A DNA stretch of 64,000 nt from JAHIGH01 sp964564035 (lineage in GTDB: Bacteria > Patescibacteriota > Microgenomatia > Levybacterales > UBA12049): NCBI GenBank assembly GCA_964564035.1, contig CAZLZN010000001.1, positions 21,921 through 85,920 on the forward strand, in the 5' to 3' direction. A model generated the notes under the pieces. It saw nothing but the letters and a program-made list of their open reading frames with translations, searched no databases and was not told where the DNA came from. Both the position numbers and the translations under genes were made by a program. Each line of letters starts with the position of its first letter. Within the stretch, counting starts at the first letter, position 1. Of this stretch, positions 16,326-25,019 are shown in pieces.

Positions 16326-16670
16326 TTATATAACTGTTTTTTTGTCCGTTTTTACTTTGCTAAAAAAACAGCTTAGACTGCCGGTATGACACACATTTTT
16401 ACCTATCAGTGTAACTTTTATCAAAAGCGTATCCAAATCGCAATCCCTTAATATTTGATTAACCTTCAGCATATTTCCCGACTCCTCCCCTTTCATCCAT
16501 AATTTCTTACGTTTTCTGCTCCAAAAATGCACATATCCTGATTCCATAGTTTTGGTCAGCGCTCTATCATTCATATATCCAAGCATATATACCTGATTTG
16601 ATTCAGAGTCTTGAATTATTGCCGGCACCAGCCCGCTATTTTTCTCAAAATTTATTAATTTATGTTCCAT
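16326..16670 (-). CDS. hisI: Phosphoribosyl-AMP cyclohydrolase HisI
   Basis: A 114-residue zinc enzyme, third step of histidine synthesis. MLGYMNDRALTKTMESGYVHFWSRKRKKLWMKGEESGN is replaced here by its hallmarks: YVHFWSRKR, LWMKGEESGN, DCDLDTLL and the zinc Cys/His in NVCHTGSLSCF. Lies 17 bases before hisE. Confidence 0.96.
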   Translation of the reverse strand: MEHKLINFEKNSGLVPAIIQDSESNQVYMLGYMNDRALTKTMESGYVHFWSRKRKKLWMKGEESGNMLKVNQILRDCDLDTLLIKVTLIGKNVCHTGSLSCFFSKVKTDKKTVI

Positions 16671-16671
16671 A

Positions 16672-16731
16672 ATTCATATTTGTAATTTATAATTTGCATA
16701 AAAATTTAAAATTATAAATTGAAAATTGCCA
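16672..16731 (+). repeat. Seven-base-period array between hisF and hisI
   Basis: Units ATTCATA, TTTGTAA, TTTATAA, TTTGCAT, then TAAAATT, ATAAATT and GAAAATT keep a seven-base period across the whole gap. Confidence 0.75.
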
Positions 16732-17487
16732 TTAAATCCTCATCTCTATTTTATTCTTTCTTAGATTATTCTTTACTTCTTTAATCCTAAGCTCTCCAAA
16801 ATGAAAAAGTGATGCCGCTAGAGCGGCGTCCGCTTTGCCTGTTGTAAAAACATCCCGAAAATCCGAAAGACTCCCCGCACCACCTGACGCAATTACCGGC
16901 ACATTCACACGGGATGAAACACTGGCAGTCAAGCCCAGGTCAAAACCTATTTTTGTACCGTCCCGATCCATACTTGTCAAAAGTATCTCTCCGGCGCCTA
17001 GTTTGACAGCATCCCGCGCCCATTTAACCGCGTCTTTTCCGGCAGAGATACGTCCGCCGTTTACAAACACATCCCACCCGGATCCGGCTTTTTTAGCATC
17101 AATCGCGAGTACAACACATTGATTTCCGAAAATATTTGCCAATTCCGATATGATCCTTGGATTTTTGACAGCAGCCGAATTCACCGCTATCTTATCCGCG
17201 CCGTTTTTCAATATACTTCTCGCGTCATTGACATTGTTTATCCCCCCTCCGACAGTAAACGGGATAAATATTTTTGCCGCAATTTGCTTTACAATATCCA
17301 GCATAATATCCCGCCGCTCATGTGTCGCGGTTATATCCAAAAAAGTAAGCTCATCTGCTCCTTCATTATTATATATCTCGGCAAGCCGCACAGGATCTCC
17401 CGCGTCTTTTATATTTACGAAATTAACCCCTTTGACAACCCTTCCGTCTTTTATATCCAGACATGAAATTATTCTTTTAGCTATCAT
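16732..17487 (-). CDS. hisF: Imidazole glycerol phosphate synthase cyclase subunit HisF
   Basis: A 251-residue (beta-alpha)8 barrel that closes the imidazole ring using ammonia from HisH. Catalytic Asp in AKRIISCLDIKDGRVVKG (first strand) and in LTSMDRDGTK. Phosphate-binding loops are FTVGGGI and VIASGGAGS. The ATG at 17487, two bases after the hisA stop, is chosen because MIAKRIISCLD matches the family start; a TTG two codons upstream is the alternative. Confidence 0.97.
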   Translation of the reverse strand: MIAKRIISCLDIKDGRVVKGVNFVNIKDAGDPVRLAEIYNNEGADELTFLDITATHERRDIMLDIVKQIAAKIFIPFTVGGGINNVNDARSILKNGADKIAVNSAAVKNPRIISELANIFGNQCVVLAIDAKKAGSGWDVFVNGGRISAGKDAVKWARDAVKLGAGEILLTSMDRDGTKIGFDLGLTASVSSRVNVPVIASGGAGSLSDFRDVFTTGKADAALAASLFHFGELRIKEVKNNLRKNKIEMRI

Positions 17488-17489
17488 AA

Positions 17490-18197
17490 TCAACTTCTTA
17501 TCATCTCTTTAATTGAAATCTTATTTTCATACAAAGCCTTACCGACTATTACGCCTTCGACTCCTATTGCATCTAACTTTTTTATAGCACTTATACTAGA
17601 TATTCCGCCCGCTGCAATAATAGGCACATTTAAATTATCAATAAGTTTTTTAACCTCTTTATAATTCGGAACAGTCAGTGTGCCATCCCTCGTTACATCT
17701 GTATAAATAAAACGCATAACGCCGCTTTCCTCAAGCTCCCGCGCTTTCTTTAACGCGCCGGTATCTGCCTCTTCCTGCCATCCTTTAATAGCTAATTTTC
17801 CGTTTTTCGCATCAATCGATACTATTATATTGTCCCGATATTTAATTAAAAGTTTTTCAAAAATCGGCTTTTCTATAACCGCCATAGTGCCGATAATTAT
17901 TCTTTCTATTCCAATTGCGATCAGCTTATCGGCTGTCTGAATATTATTGATACCGCCCCCGACTTGAATCGGAATTTTGACGGCGTTACGAATTTTTTTA
18001 ATAACGTCAAAATTTTTAAGAGTGCTTTTTTCCGCTCCGTCTAAATCAACGATGTGTAAATATTTTGCGCCTTCACTTTCCCATCGCAGGGCAAACTCAA
18101 CCGGATCATCGCTATACACTTTTACATCACTAAATCTACCCTGCGTAAGCCGCACGCATTTACCGTTTTGGATATCTATTGCCGGAAAAATTATCAC
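17490..18197 (-). CDS. hisA: ProFAR isomerase HisA
   Basis: A 235-residue barrel enzyme, fourth step of histidine synthesis. It starts MIIFPAIDIQNGKCVRLTQG (catalytic Asp8). IQVGGGI and VPIIAAGGIS phosphate loops and FIYTDVTRDGT (catalytic Asp) follow. Overlaps the hisH end by four bases. Confidence 0.97.
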   Translation of the reverse strand: MIIFPAIDIQNGKCVRLTQGRFSDVKVYSDDPVEFALRWESEGAKYLHIVDLDGAEKSTLKNFDVIKKIRNAVKIPIQVGGGINNIQTADKLIAIGIERIIIGTMAVIEKPIFEKLLIKYRDNIIVSIDAKNGKLAIKGWQEEADTGALKKARELEESGVMRFIYTDVTRDGTLTVPNYKEVKKLIDNLNVPIIAAGGISSISAIKKLDAIGVEGVIVGKALYENKISIKEMIRS

Positions 18198-18832
18198 AAT
18201 AAATTCTCCTTTCGCTCGACTGCTATATCATAAAAATTATTCAACAATTTTAAACCCGTTTCTCCACTTTTTTCAGGATGAAACTGTACTCCATATATAT
18301 TTTCATACGCGAAGGCACTGCAGAATTTTTTCCCATATCTCGTAACTCCGGCAACAACTGCATCGTCAGCCGGCGCGCAGTAATAACTATTCACAAAATA
18401 AAAGTGACTATTATTCTCTATATTTTTAAATAAATTCTGAATTCTGAATTCTGAATTCTGAATTCCGACTTTATTCCATCCAATTTGCGGCACTTTAAAT
18501 TTTGTTCTAAATTTCTTTACGTTTCCCTTTATCAAATCCAGACATTCGGTTTCTCCCTCTTCGCTAAATGACATCATAATCTGCATTCCAAGACAGATAC
18601 CGAGAATTGGAGTTCCGCTCATCACTTTCTCGATTATGACTTGGTCCATACCCGTAGACTTCAAATTTTTCATACCGGTACCCGCTGACCCTACGCCGGG
18701 CAATATCAGCGCTTCAGACTTTTGTAATTCTGAAATGCTGTCTGCAATCAAATAAGGTATCCTCAATTTTTTCAGCGCGTTTGCAACACTGGCCAAATTC
18801 CCAAGTCCGTAATCAATTATTGTTAATTTCAT
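18194..18832 (-). CDS. hisH: Imidazole glycerol phosphate synthase amidotransferase HisH with in-frame repeat
   Basis: A 212-residue class I glutaminase feeding ammonia to HisF. It starts MKLTIIDYGLGNLASV; nucleophile Cys in ILGICLGMQIM and the His/Glu of VQFHPEKS complete the triad. Residues 122-133 (IQNSEFRIQN) are encoded by five tandem AATTCTG-type units and sit in a surface loop absent from standard HisH; the frame is kept, so the protein is probably functional. Confidence 0.95.
   Translation of the reverse strand: MKLTIIDYGLGNLASVANALKKLRIPYLIADSISELQKSEALILPGVGSAGTGMKNLKSTGMDQVIIEKVMSGTPILGICLGMQIMMSFSEEGETECLDLIKGNVKKFRTKFKVPQIGWNKVGIQNSEFRIQNLFKNIENNSHFYFVNSYYCAPADDAVVAGVTRYGKKFCSAFAYENIYGVQFHPEKSGETGLKLLNNFYDIAVERKENLL
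18433..18467 (+). repeat. Seven-base repeat inside hisH (AATTCTG x4 + AATTCCG)
   Basis: Five tandem units, 35 bases, lie within the coding sequence. The reverse strand reads as alternating IQN/SEFR residues. Confidence 0.9.
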
Positions 18833-18837
18833 ATAAT

Positions 18838-19713
18838 TTAAATTATCATTTTTTCAATTGGCAACACTATTATCCCTGTCGCGCCGTACTTCTTTAACTT
18901 CTCGATCGTTTCCCAAAAAAACTCTTCTTTGACAACAGTTTGCACAGAAACCCAATCCCGATCGGCAAGCGTTGAAATAGTCGGAGACCTAAGGCCCGGC
19001 ACTACTCTTTTTATTTTATCTATAGCATTTTTGGGCACATTCATCATGATATATTTATAATCCCGCGCGCTCAAAACAGCATTAAAACGCATCAATAACC
19101 CGTCAAGAATTTTTTTCCTGCCGTTTACAAAAGAATCTTTATTCGCGATCAAAACCGCCTCGGAATCGTAAACTTTCTCCAATATCCTCAGGTCATTAAG
19201 CGCCAAAGTGCTCCCCGTAGAAACCAGATCAACAATTGCGTCGGCGATTCCCAGGGCAGGAGTAATCTCCAGAGAACCGCTTATCGCAACTATCTCCACG
19301 TCAATTTTATTTTTCTTAAAAAAACTTTTTGCGGACACAGGATATGATGTCGCGATTCTTTTCTTATCCAAATCGATAATGCTTTTGTACTTGGACTCTT
19401 TCGGAACAGCGGCATACAGTGAGCAATAACCATAATTTAAATTAAAGATCTTTCTTACATCCGGCCGCTCTTCATTCAAAATGTTTTGTCCGACAATTCC
19501 CAGATCAACGGTTCCGGTCGCGACATAATTCGGAATATCATCGTCTCTGACATACAATATTTCAAGCGGAAAATTCCTGCACTTCGAAAATAATTTTTGC
19601 TTATAGCTTGTAAATTCGAGCCCTGATCTTCGCAAAAATTCAAGAGTCTCCTCCGTCAGTCTGCCGCTTTTTTGCACAGCTAATTTTAAATTTTTATTGT
19701 TTAAATTTGCCAT
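18838..19713 (-). CDS. hisG: ATP phosphoribosyltransferase HisG, long form
   Basis: A 291-residue enzyme for the first, committed step of histidine synthesis. It starts MANLNNKNLKLAVQKSGRL. IVDLVSTGSTL is the PRPP-binding loop, and the last 80 residues form the ACT-like regulatory domain of the long class, so no HisZ is required and histidine feedback inhibition is expected. The ATG at 19713 directly follows the leader terminator. First gene of hisGHAFIE; hisB, hisC and hisD are not in the window. Confidence 0.96.
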   Translation of the reverse strand: MANLNNKNLKLAVQKSGRLTEETLEFLRRSGLEFTSYKQKLFSKCRNFPLEILYVRDDDIPNYVATGTVDLGIVGQNILNEERPDVRKIFNLNYGYCSLYAAVPKESKYKSIIDLDKKRIATSYPVSAKSFFKKNKIDVEIVAISGSLEITPALGIADAIVDLVSTGSTLALNDLRILEKVYDSEAVLIANKDSFVNGRKKILDGLLMRFNAVLSARDYKYIMMNVPKNAIDKIKRVVPGLRSPTISTLADRDWVSVQTVVKEEFFWETIEKLKKYGATGIIVLPIEKMII

Positions 19714-19968
19714 AAAAAAACTCCCGTCCTTTACAACCAATATCTTTGGTTATAAGGAACGAGAGGTCAAACATTTCTCCCGCGGTCCCATCCTCATTCC
19801 CCGATTCCTGTATCTATATCGGGGCGCTCTATACCGACTCCGCATCTTGTGCGACATCGTCTACCCAATTTTACGGCTGGATTTCCGTGGAGTATTTCGC
19901 TCCCAACGCTCTCTTTATTTTTAATGAATAGAATTCCGGATCGTGACTCCGGTCAGACGTTTTATAAT
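19714..19968 (-). promoter_or_regulatory. T-box riboswitch leader of the his operon
   Basis: Reading the reverse strand, TGGGACCGCGG (19780-19790) is the T-box sequence that pairs with the tRNA acceptor end (consensus UGGnACCGCG). It is followed by a long terminator hairpin (19721-19765; CTCTCGTTCCTTATAACCAA against TTGGTTGTAAAGGACGGGAG with few mismatches) and seven T. CGGGAG beside the T-box can pair with CTCTCG of the terminator 5' arm as an antiterminator. The specifier is unsettled: CAC (His) occurs in the loop of the first hairpin (19943-19945; stem CCGGA/TCCGG) and again at 19849-19851. Uncharged tRNA-His is inferred to switch on hisG. Confidence 0.87.
19721..19765 (-). terminator. T-box attenuator hairpin
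   Basis: About 18 base pairs around an AGATA-type loop, then T7 and immediately the hisG ATG. The 3' arm ends GGGAG at Shine-Dalgarno distance, so it could also hide the ribosome site. Confidence 0.88.
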
Positions 19969-19974
19969 AAAATT

Positions 19975-20003
19975 ATTATATAAATATAATGCATGCGTGT
20001 CAA
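19975..20003 (-). promoter_or_regulatory. his operon promoter (consensus)
   Basis: Reverse strand TTGACA (19998-20003), 17-base spacer, TATAAT (19975-19980): a perfect sigma-70 promoter about 255 bases before hisG, as expected for a T-box leader. Confidence 0.9.
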
Positions 20004-20015
20004 TTGCGAACTCAT

Positions 20016-20044
20016 TTGCTTTCAGCTATTTCAAAAACTATAAT
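20016..20044 (+). promoter_or_regulatory. Divergent promoter of the GT-C gene
   Basis: TTGCTT (20016-20021), 17-base spacer, TATAAT (20039-20044), back to back with the his promoter; supports the start codon at 20064. Confidence 0.65.
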
Positions 20045-20063
20045 AAATCAAACGATCTTAGCA

Positions 20064-21560
20064 ATGAACAAAATAAATTTAAAATCAATAAAAACCGAAT
20101 TATTATTTTTGGCAGGCATTATAATTGTTTTCATTTTATTACGCATCCCTTCCTTAATTGAGCCGCTCTGGTACGGCGATGAAGCAATCTACCAAGTCGT
20201 TGGCGATGCGCTCAATTCCGGCAGATCAATCTACTCTGAAATCTGGGACAACAAGCCTCCGCTTCTCTATTATATATATGCCCTAGCAAATAGCGACATG
20301 TTTACTGTAAAATTCCTATCGCTGATTTTCGGAACTTTGTCTATCATTCCTTTTTACTTTTTATCAAAAAAATTATTCGCAAACAAGCTGACATATTTAA
20401 CTACCGGGATTTATTCATTATTTTTTGCCCTACCGCTTTTAGAAGGCAACATCGCTAATGCTGAAAACTTTATGCTCTTACCTGTCATAACTGCCGGATT
20501 CTTGATTTACACAACTGCTGTGACAAAAAAAACAAAAATAATAAATCTAAAATATTTTACAGCCGGACTTTTACTTGGCATAAGCTTCTTATTCAAAATA
20601 GTTGCAGTGTTTGATTTGATCGCATTTTTGTTTTTCCTGATATTTTTTATATATAAAAATCAAATCCTGAATAAAAATATATATCCAAAACTCAAAAAAA
20701 TAATAAAATATACATTAATAATTAAATCCGGTTTTCTTTTACCTGTATTACTGGTGTCTGTTTTTTATATCATCAGCGGCAACTTTACAGCGTTTATCCA
20801 ATCGGCATTTTTTGAAAATGTTGGTTACGTAGAGTACGCTAACGAATTGATAATCCCTCAAGGATTACTGATCTTGAAATTTTTAATCCTCATCATATCG
20901 CTGATTGTAATAATGCGCTTCAGTAAATCAATGTCTTCGCCCGTTTTATTTATATTCCTCTGGTTTATTTTTGCTCTCTGGAATTCTCTCTTCTCCGGAC
21001 GAATATGGACTCATTATTTATTAACAGTCTTGCCTGCTTTTGCGCTCATTAACGGACTGCTTTTCAACAAGTCCAAACCGATCAGATTAGTTTCCCTTCT
21101 CGCTATTGCTGTTCTGATTTACTTTTCAAATACTCATTTTAAACTATCAGATAAAAGCATCATTGGCACTGCACAATATTACACAAACTTTATAAACTAT
21201 ACAGCAGGAGCATCATCTCTTGATGAATACAGAATGTCTTTCGACTCCGATGTGCCCCGGGATTACGCTGTTGCGAAATACCTGAAATCAAATACTGCCA
21301 AAACTGACAATATTTTTATCTGGGGCAACAACCCCCAAATATATCATCTCACAAACAAACTTCCGCCGGGCAGATATACTGTGGCATATCACATTATTCA
21401 AAATCCCGGTGCGATAAATGAAACAAAAAAAGTCTTGCAAAAATCGCGCCCGAAATATATCGTCCTACTCGATTCCGATCCGGAATATCCTTTTTCTTTA
21501 AATAATTACAGATATGTATATAATATAAAGGGAGCGCGTATTTATGAAAAATCTGATTAA
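20064..21560 (+). CDS. GT-C membrane glycosyltransferase (PMT/ArnT-like)
   Basis: A 498-residue integral membrane protein. After the first helix comes LWYGDEAIYQVVGDAL, the periplasmic loop with the acidic pair typical of PMT_2/ArnT enzymes, then NKPPLLYY. About ten helices and a soluble C-terminal segment follow. It would move sugars from polyprenyl phosphate carriers to a surface acceptor. The ATG at 20064 is preferred to one at 19989, which lies upstream of the promoter. Overlaps the next gene by 17 bases. Confidence 0.8.
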   Translation: MNKINLKSIKTELLFLAGIIIVFILLRIPSLIEPLWYGDEAIYQVVGDALNSGRSIYSEIWDNKPPLLYYIYALANSDMFTVKFLSLIFGTLSIIPFYFLSKKLFANKLTYLTTGIYSLFFALPLLEGNIANAENFMLLPVITAGFLIYTTAVTKKTKIINLKYFTAGLLLGISFLFKIVAVFDLIAFLFFLIFFIYKNQILNKNIYPKLKKIIKYTLIIKSGFLLPVLLVSVFYIISGNFTAFIQSAFFENVGYVEYANELIIPQGLLILKFLILIISLIVIMRFSKSMSSPVLFIFLWFIFALWNSLFSGRIWTHYLLTVLPAFALINGLLFNKSKPIRLVSLLAIAVLIYFSNTHFKLSDKSIIGTAQYYTNFINYTAGASSLDEYRMSFDSDVPRDYAVAKYLKSNTAKTDNIFIWGNNPQIYHLTNKLPPGRYTVAYHIIQNPGAINETKKVLQKSRPKYIVLLDSDPEYPFSLNNYRYVYNIKGARIYEKSD

Positions 21561-21897
21561 CAAAATAAAATTAGACAAAATTATCAAACTGGGAACATAT
21601 CTTTCACTGAGTTTAATTTTTTTGCACTTGATAATAATTGCGGGTTTTTACGTGATCCTCCCGCCATATATACCCTTATACAACCAGATGTCCTGGGGCA
21701 ATGATCAGATTGCGTCCAAAATGGAGATCTTTATACCTATTTTTATTACATCTGTTTTTTTTATAATGAATTTATTTATCGGATTAAAAATTTATGAAAA
21801 AATGCCGCTCCTTTCAAGAATACTTAGCATAACAGCATTGCTTCTGTGCATACTTTCAATTATATTTATAATACGGATAATTAGTCTCGCGCTATAA
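21544..21897 (+). CDS. Small three-helix membrane protein, unknown
   Basis: A 117-residue protein with helices at about 17-40, 60-82 and 90-115. The loop YVILPPYIPLYNQMSWGNDQ resembles small membrane proteins seen next to cell-wall glycosyltransferases in related genomes, but I cannot name a family. It overlaps the preceding GT-C gene and nearly touches the next gene, so it belongs to the operon. Confidence 0.65.
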   Translation: MKNLINKIKLDKIIKLGTYLSLSLIFLHLIIIAGFYVILPPYIPLYNQMSWGNDQIASKMEIFIPIFITSVFFIMNLFIGLKIYEKMPLLSRILSITALLLCILSIIFIIRIISLAL

Positions 21898-21898
21898 T

Positions 21899-22993
21899 AT
21901 GTCATTCTTACCCTCTTTAGTTTATATCCCGTTTATTGCGGCTTTTTTAGCAACAGTTATACTCACGCCTCTGTGTATCCGTCTTATTAAAAAAGCAGGA
22001 CTTATTGACCACCCGAAGCTTCACATTCATCCGGCAATAATCCACAAAAAACCAACGCCGCGGGGAGGCAGTATTTCGATATTTCTTGGTGCCGCGATTG
22101 CCGGACTCCTTGTTCTCCCTATTAACAATATCACACTAAGTATTTATTTAGCGGCATTTATAGCGTTGGTAGTCGGCATTGTCGATGACTGGTTAAATGC
22201 CAAATCCAAAGACGTCCCCCCGTCGCTTAGATTTTTAGCCAACATTCTCACCGCTGTAATAGTTGTCGCGAGCGGTGTCAGTATAAAATTTATTACAAAC
22301 CCCTTCGGTGGAATTTTGTATCTCGATATTATCAAAATACCGTTATTCATCCTCCCGTATAGTATTTTATTATCAGATCTTGTTTCGATCTTATGGCTTG
22401 TTTGGGTAATGAATATGCTTAACTGGAGCAAAGGGATCGATGGTCAAATGCCGGGCATCGTTGCAATCTCCGCGATCATAATCGGAATTTTAAGTCTTAG
22501 GTTTATTCCGTCCGGAGATTTAGCATATATCGATGTCAAGCTTTCATTCATAATCGCGGGGGCATCATTAGCATTTTTAATATATAATTTTTATCCCGCA
22601 AAAATATTTCCGGGTTATGGCGCTACTTCTCTTTATCTTCTGCTGGGTGTTGTTTCAATTTTATCGGGCGCTAAACTGGCAACTGCAATTTTAGTAATGG
22701 GCATCCCGACTGTTGATGCATTATTTACAATCGGCAGAAGAATTTATCAAAGACACCACCCCTTCAAAGGCGACAAAAAACATCTTCACCATATTCTTTT
22801 ACAATTCGGTTTTTCTCAAAGACAAATTGCATTGTTTTATTGGATAATCTCTGTTATATTAGGTATAGTTTCTTTGACATTACAAAGCGCAAATAAACTA
22901 TTTGCAATTATAATGTTAATAGTCATTACAATAGGTGCGTTATTTTATTTGCATCTCATTGCAAAAAATGAAACAGAGAAAACTCATTCGTGA
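21899..22993 (+). CDS. WecA/TagO/MraY-like polyprenyl-phosphate sugar-1-phosphate transferase
   Basis: A 364-residue polytopic enzyme. PKLHIHPAIIHKKPTPRGG, VVGIVDDWLN (Asp-Asp) and MNMLNWSKGIDGQMPG (the NxxNxxDG site, slightly changed) are family motifs, and HHPFKGDKKHLHHILLQFG is the cytoplasmic His loop of WecA/TagO rather than MraY. It starts lipid-linked oligosaccharide synthesis by moving GlcNAc-1-P or similar to undecaprenyl phosphate. Confidence 0.92.
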   Translation: MSFLPSLVYIPFIAAFLATVILTPLCIRLIKKAGLIDHPKLHIHPAIIHKKPTPRGGSISIFLGAAIAGLLVLPINNITLSIYLAAFIALVVGIVDDWLNAKSKDVPPSLRFLANILTAVIVVASGVSIKFITNPFGGILYLDIIKIPLFILPYSILLSDLVSILWLVWVMNMLNWSKGIDGQMPGIVAISAIIIGILSLRFIPSGDLAYIDVKLSFIIAGASLAFLIYNFYPAKIFPGYGATSLYLLLGVVSILSGAKLATAILVMGIPTVDALFTIGRRIYQRHHPFKGDKKHLHHILLQFGFSQRQIALFYWIISVILGIVSLTLQSANKLFAIIMLIVITIGALFYLHLIAKNETEKTHS

Positions 22994-23906
22994 TTATCTA
23001 AGACTTCTTCGTCCGCGGCAGTGGACAAAAAACCTGGCTGTTTATGCGGCTATCCTTTTCACCGGTCAACTTTTCTATTATCCTCTTTTCGAAAAAGTTT
23101 CCTACGGCTTTCTGATTTTTTGCGCGATTTCTTCGGCAATCTATATAATTAACGATATTTTTGACATCCAAAAAGATAAACTTCATCCGTTTAAAAAATA
23201 CCGCCCCCTGGCACATGGGGATATCTCCAAAAAATCCGCGATTATATTAGCAGTTACCCTCGCATCAATTTCGCTTATAGGCAGCTACCTTATCGCTCCG
23301 CCTTTTTTCCTGATTACCCTGAGTTATTTAATTCTGCAATTATCATATACAACTGTATTCAAGCATCTCATGATCCTGGACATTTTGGCACTCGCCGGAG
23401 GATACATACTCAGAGTATATGCCGGTGAAGTAGTAAGCGGCGCTCATATTTCTGCCTGGCTACTATTAACAACAATTTCACTCTCGCTATTCTTGGTTAT
23501 AGGAAAAAGAAAATCCGAACTAACCCTTCTGCGATCTCATGTTGGCGCTCAAGTAGCCGCGACCCGAAAAACACTCTCTCATTATTCCGAAGACCTGCTA
23601 AGCGTATACGCGTCAATATTTGCTACATCAACGTTCATATCGTATGCGCTTTTTACATTTCTGGAAACCCCTCAGGGACCCCCGCTCGCGGGATTCCTGT
23701 TCCCGCACGCTTTCAGTATATTCATCCAAAAAAAATGGCTAATGCTGACAATCATTCCGGTCGTATATGGCCTAATGCGGTATTTACAAGATATTTACGA
23801 AAAACATGAAGGAGAAAGTCCTGAAAGAGTAATCTTCTCTGATAAACAGCTTTTATCAGCGCTTATAATCTGGGCAGTATTAGTGATAGTTATAATCTAC
23901 TCCTGA
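22968..23906 (+). CDS. UbiA prenyltransferase, decaprenyl-phosphate phosphoribosyltransferase-like
   Basis: A 312-residue membrane enzyme. The first Asp-rich motif IINDIFDIQKDKLHPFKKYRPLAHG matches the NDxxDxxxDxxHPxKxxRP form of DPPR synthase (UbiA of the arabinogalactan pathway). A second Asp region is near LDILALAGGYILRVYAG. It probably makes polyprenyl-phosphate pentose donors for GT-C enzymes. The ATG at 22968 overlaps the previous gene's end by 26 bases; an upstream GTG is the alternative. Confidence 0.88.
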   Translation: MKQRKLIRDYLRLLRPRQWTKNLAVYAAILFTGQLFYYPLFEKVSYGFLIFCAISSAIYIINDIFDIQKDKLHPFKKYRPLAHGDISKKSAIILAVTLASISLIGSYLIAPPFFLITLSYLILQLSYTTVFKHLMILDILALAGGYILRVYAGEVVSGAHISAWLLLTTISLSLFLVIGKRKSELTLLRSHVGAQVAATRKTLSHYSEDLLSVYASIFATSTFISYALFTFLETPQGPPLAGFLFPHAFSIFIQKKWLMLTIIPVVYGLMRYLQDIYEKHEGESPERVIFSDKQLLSALIIWAVLVIVIIYS

Positions 23907-23953
23907 TTCCTATTGCCTTTAGATATATATTAATAGTACAATATCTTTAGTGT

Positions 23954-24991
23954 ATGAAAAAGATCCTTATAACAGGCGGAACAGGTTTTCTAGGCGTACA
24001 TCTTGCAAGAAAATTTTTAAAAGACAAGCACAAAGTCACCCTTTTTGATATGGCTGATCTGGACGCGCGTGATCTTTTTGGCAAAGTAACAGTCATAAAA
24101 GGAGATATTCGAAATAAATCAGCAGTCGACAAAGCCCTGAAGGGACAGGAGTATGTCGTGCACGCCGCCGCCGCTCTCCCTATCCAATTGACCCAAAAAA
24201 GTATCTACAGCGTAAATATTGACGGCACGCGCAATGTACTACAATCATGTCTGAAACACAAAATTAAAAAAGTAGTATTTATATCATCAACCGCCGTTTA
24301 CGGTATTCCCAGAGACTTACCCGAAAAAGAAACCAGCCCGATTGACCCGATCGGTTATTACGGGGAATCAAAAATAGCCGGTGAAAATCTATGCAGAGAA
24401 TTCGGTAAAAAAGGACTCAAAATAAATATAATTCGTCCGAAAACTTTCTTGGGAATTGAAAGACTGGGCGTATTTGAATTATGGTTTGAGGCAATTTATT
24501 CGGGCAAAAGAGTATATGTCTTGGGCAATGGCAATAACTTATATCAGCTCCTTGCAGTCACCGATGTCGTGAGCGCGATAGAAAAAGCACTATTCAGCAG
24601 GATTAGCGGCGAAACCTTCAATATAGGAGCAAAAGAATTCGGTTCATGGCGGGAAGACTTGGGCTATGTCATTTCTAAAACAGGTTCAAAATCACGTATC
24701 ACCGGCTTGCCTACAATTCCTTCCCAACTAGCTTTGTCTGTACTTGAAAAACTAAATCTGTCCCCGATAGCCGCGTGGCATTACAAAACAATGCCCGTTG
24801 ATTCTTATGTTTCTATCGAAAAAGCCGAAAAACTCCTCGATTGGCATCCCAAAAAATCAAACAAAGAGCTTTTCCTGGAAAGTTATTTATGGTATAAAAA
24901 AAACAGGGACAAAGTTATAAACCGCGTCGGCAACACACACCGGGTCGGTTGGAACTTCAAAATACTTAACCTGATTTCAAAATTAGGTTAA
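23954..24991 (+). CDS. NAD-dependent epimerase/dehydratase (extended SDR)
   Basis: A 345-residue Rossmann enzyme. TGGTGFLG at residues 8-15 binds NAD, and ISSTAVYG plus GYYGESK (Tyr-x3-Lys) form the active site. Substrate is not evident, probably a nucleotide sugar or a polyprenyl-linked pentose (DprE2-like reactions act beside UbiA-type DPPR synthases, but this is inference from position). A weak promoter, TTGCCT with TACAAT, lies just upstream. Confidence 0.9.
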   Translation: MKKILITGGTGFLGVHLARKFLKDKHKVTLFDMADLDARDLFGKVTVIKGDIRNKSAVDKALKGQEYVVHAAAALPIQLTQKSIYSVNIDGTRNVLQSCLKHKIKKVVFISSTAVYGIPRDLPEKETSPIDPIGYYGESKIAGENLCREFGKKGLKINIIRPKTFLGIERLGVFELWFEAIYSGKRVYVLGNGNNLYQLLAVTDVVSAIEKALFSRISGETFNIGAKEFGSWREDLGYVISKTGSKSRITGLPTIPSQLALSVLEKLNLSPIAAWHYKTMPVDSYVSIEKAEKLLDWHPKKSNKELFLESYLWYKKNRDKVINRVGNTHRVGWNFKILNLISKLG

Positions 24992-25019
24992 TTTGGACCA
25001 TTAATTTTTTTATTTACCT

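Noticed and set aside
19746..19931. Open reading frames on the top strand over the his leader
   Set aside because: They are antisense to a convincing T-box with promoter and terminator, and the peptides show no family features.
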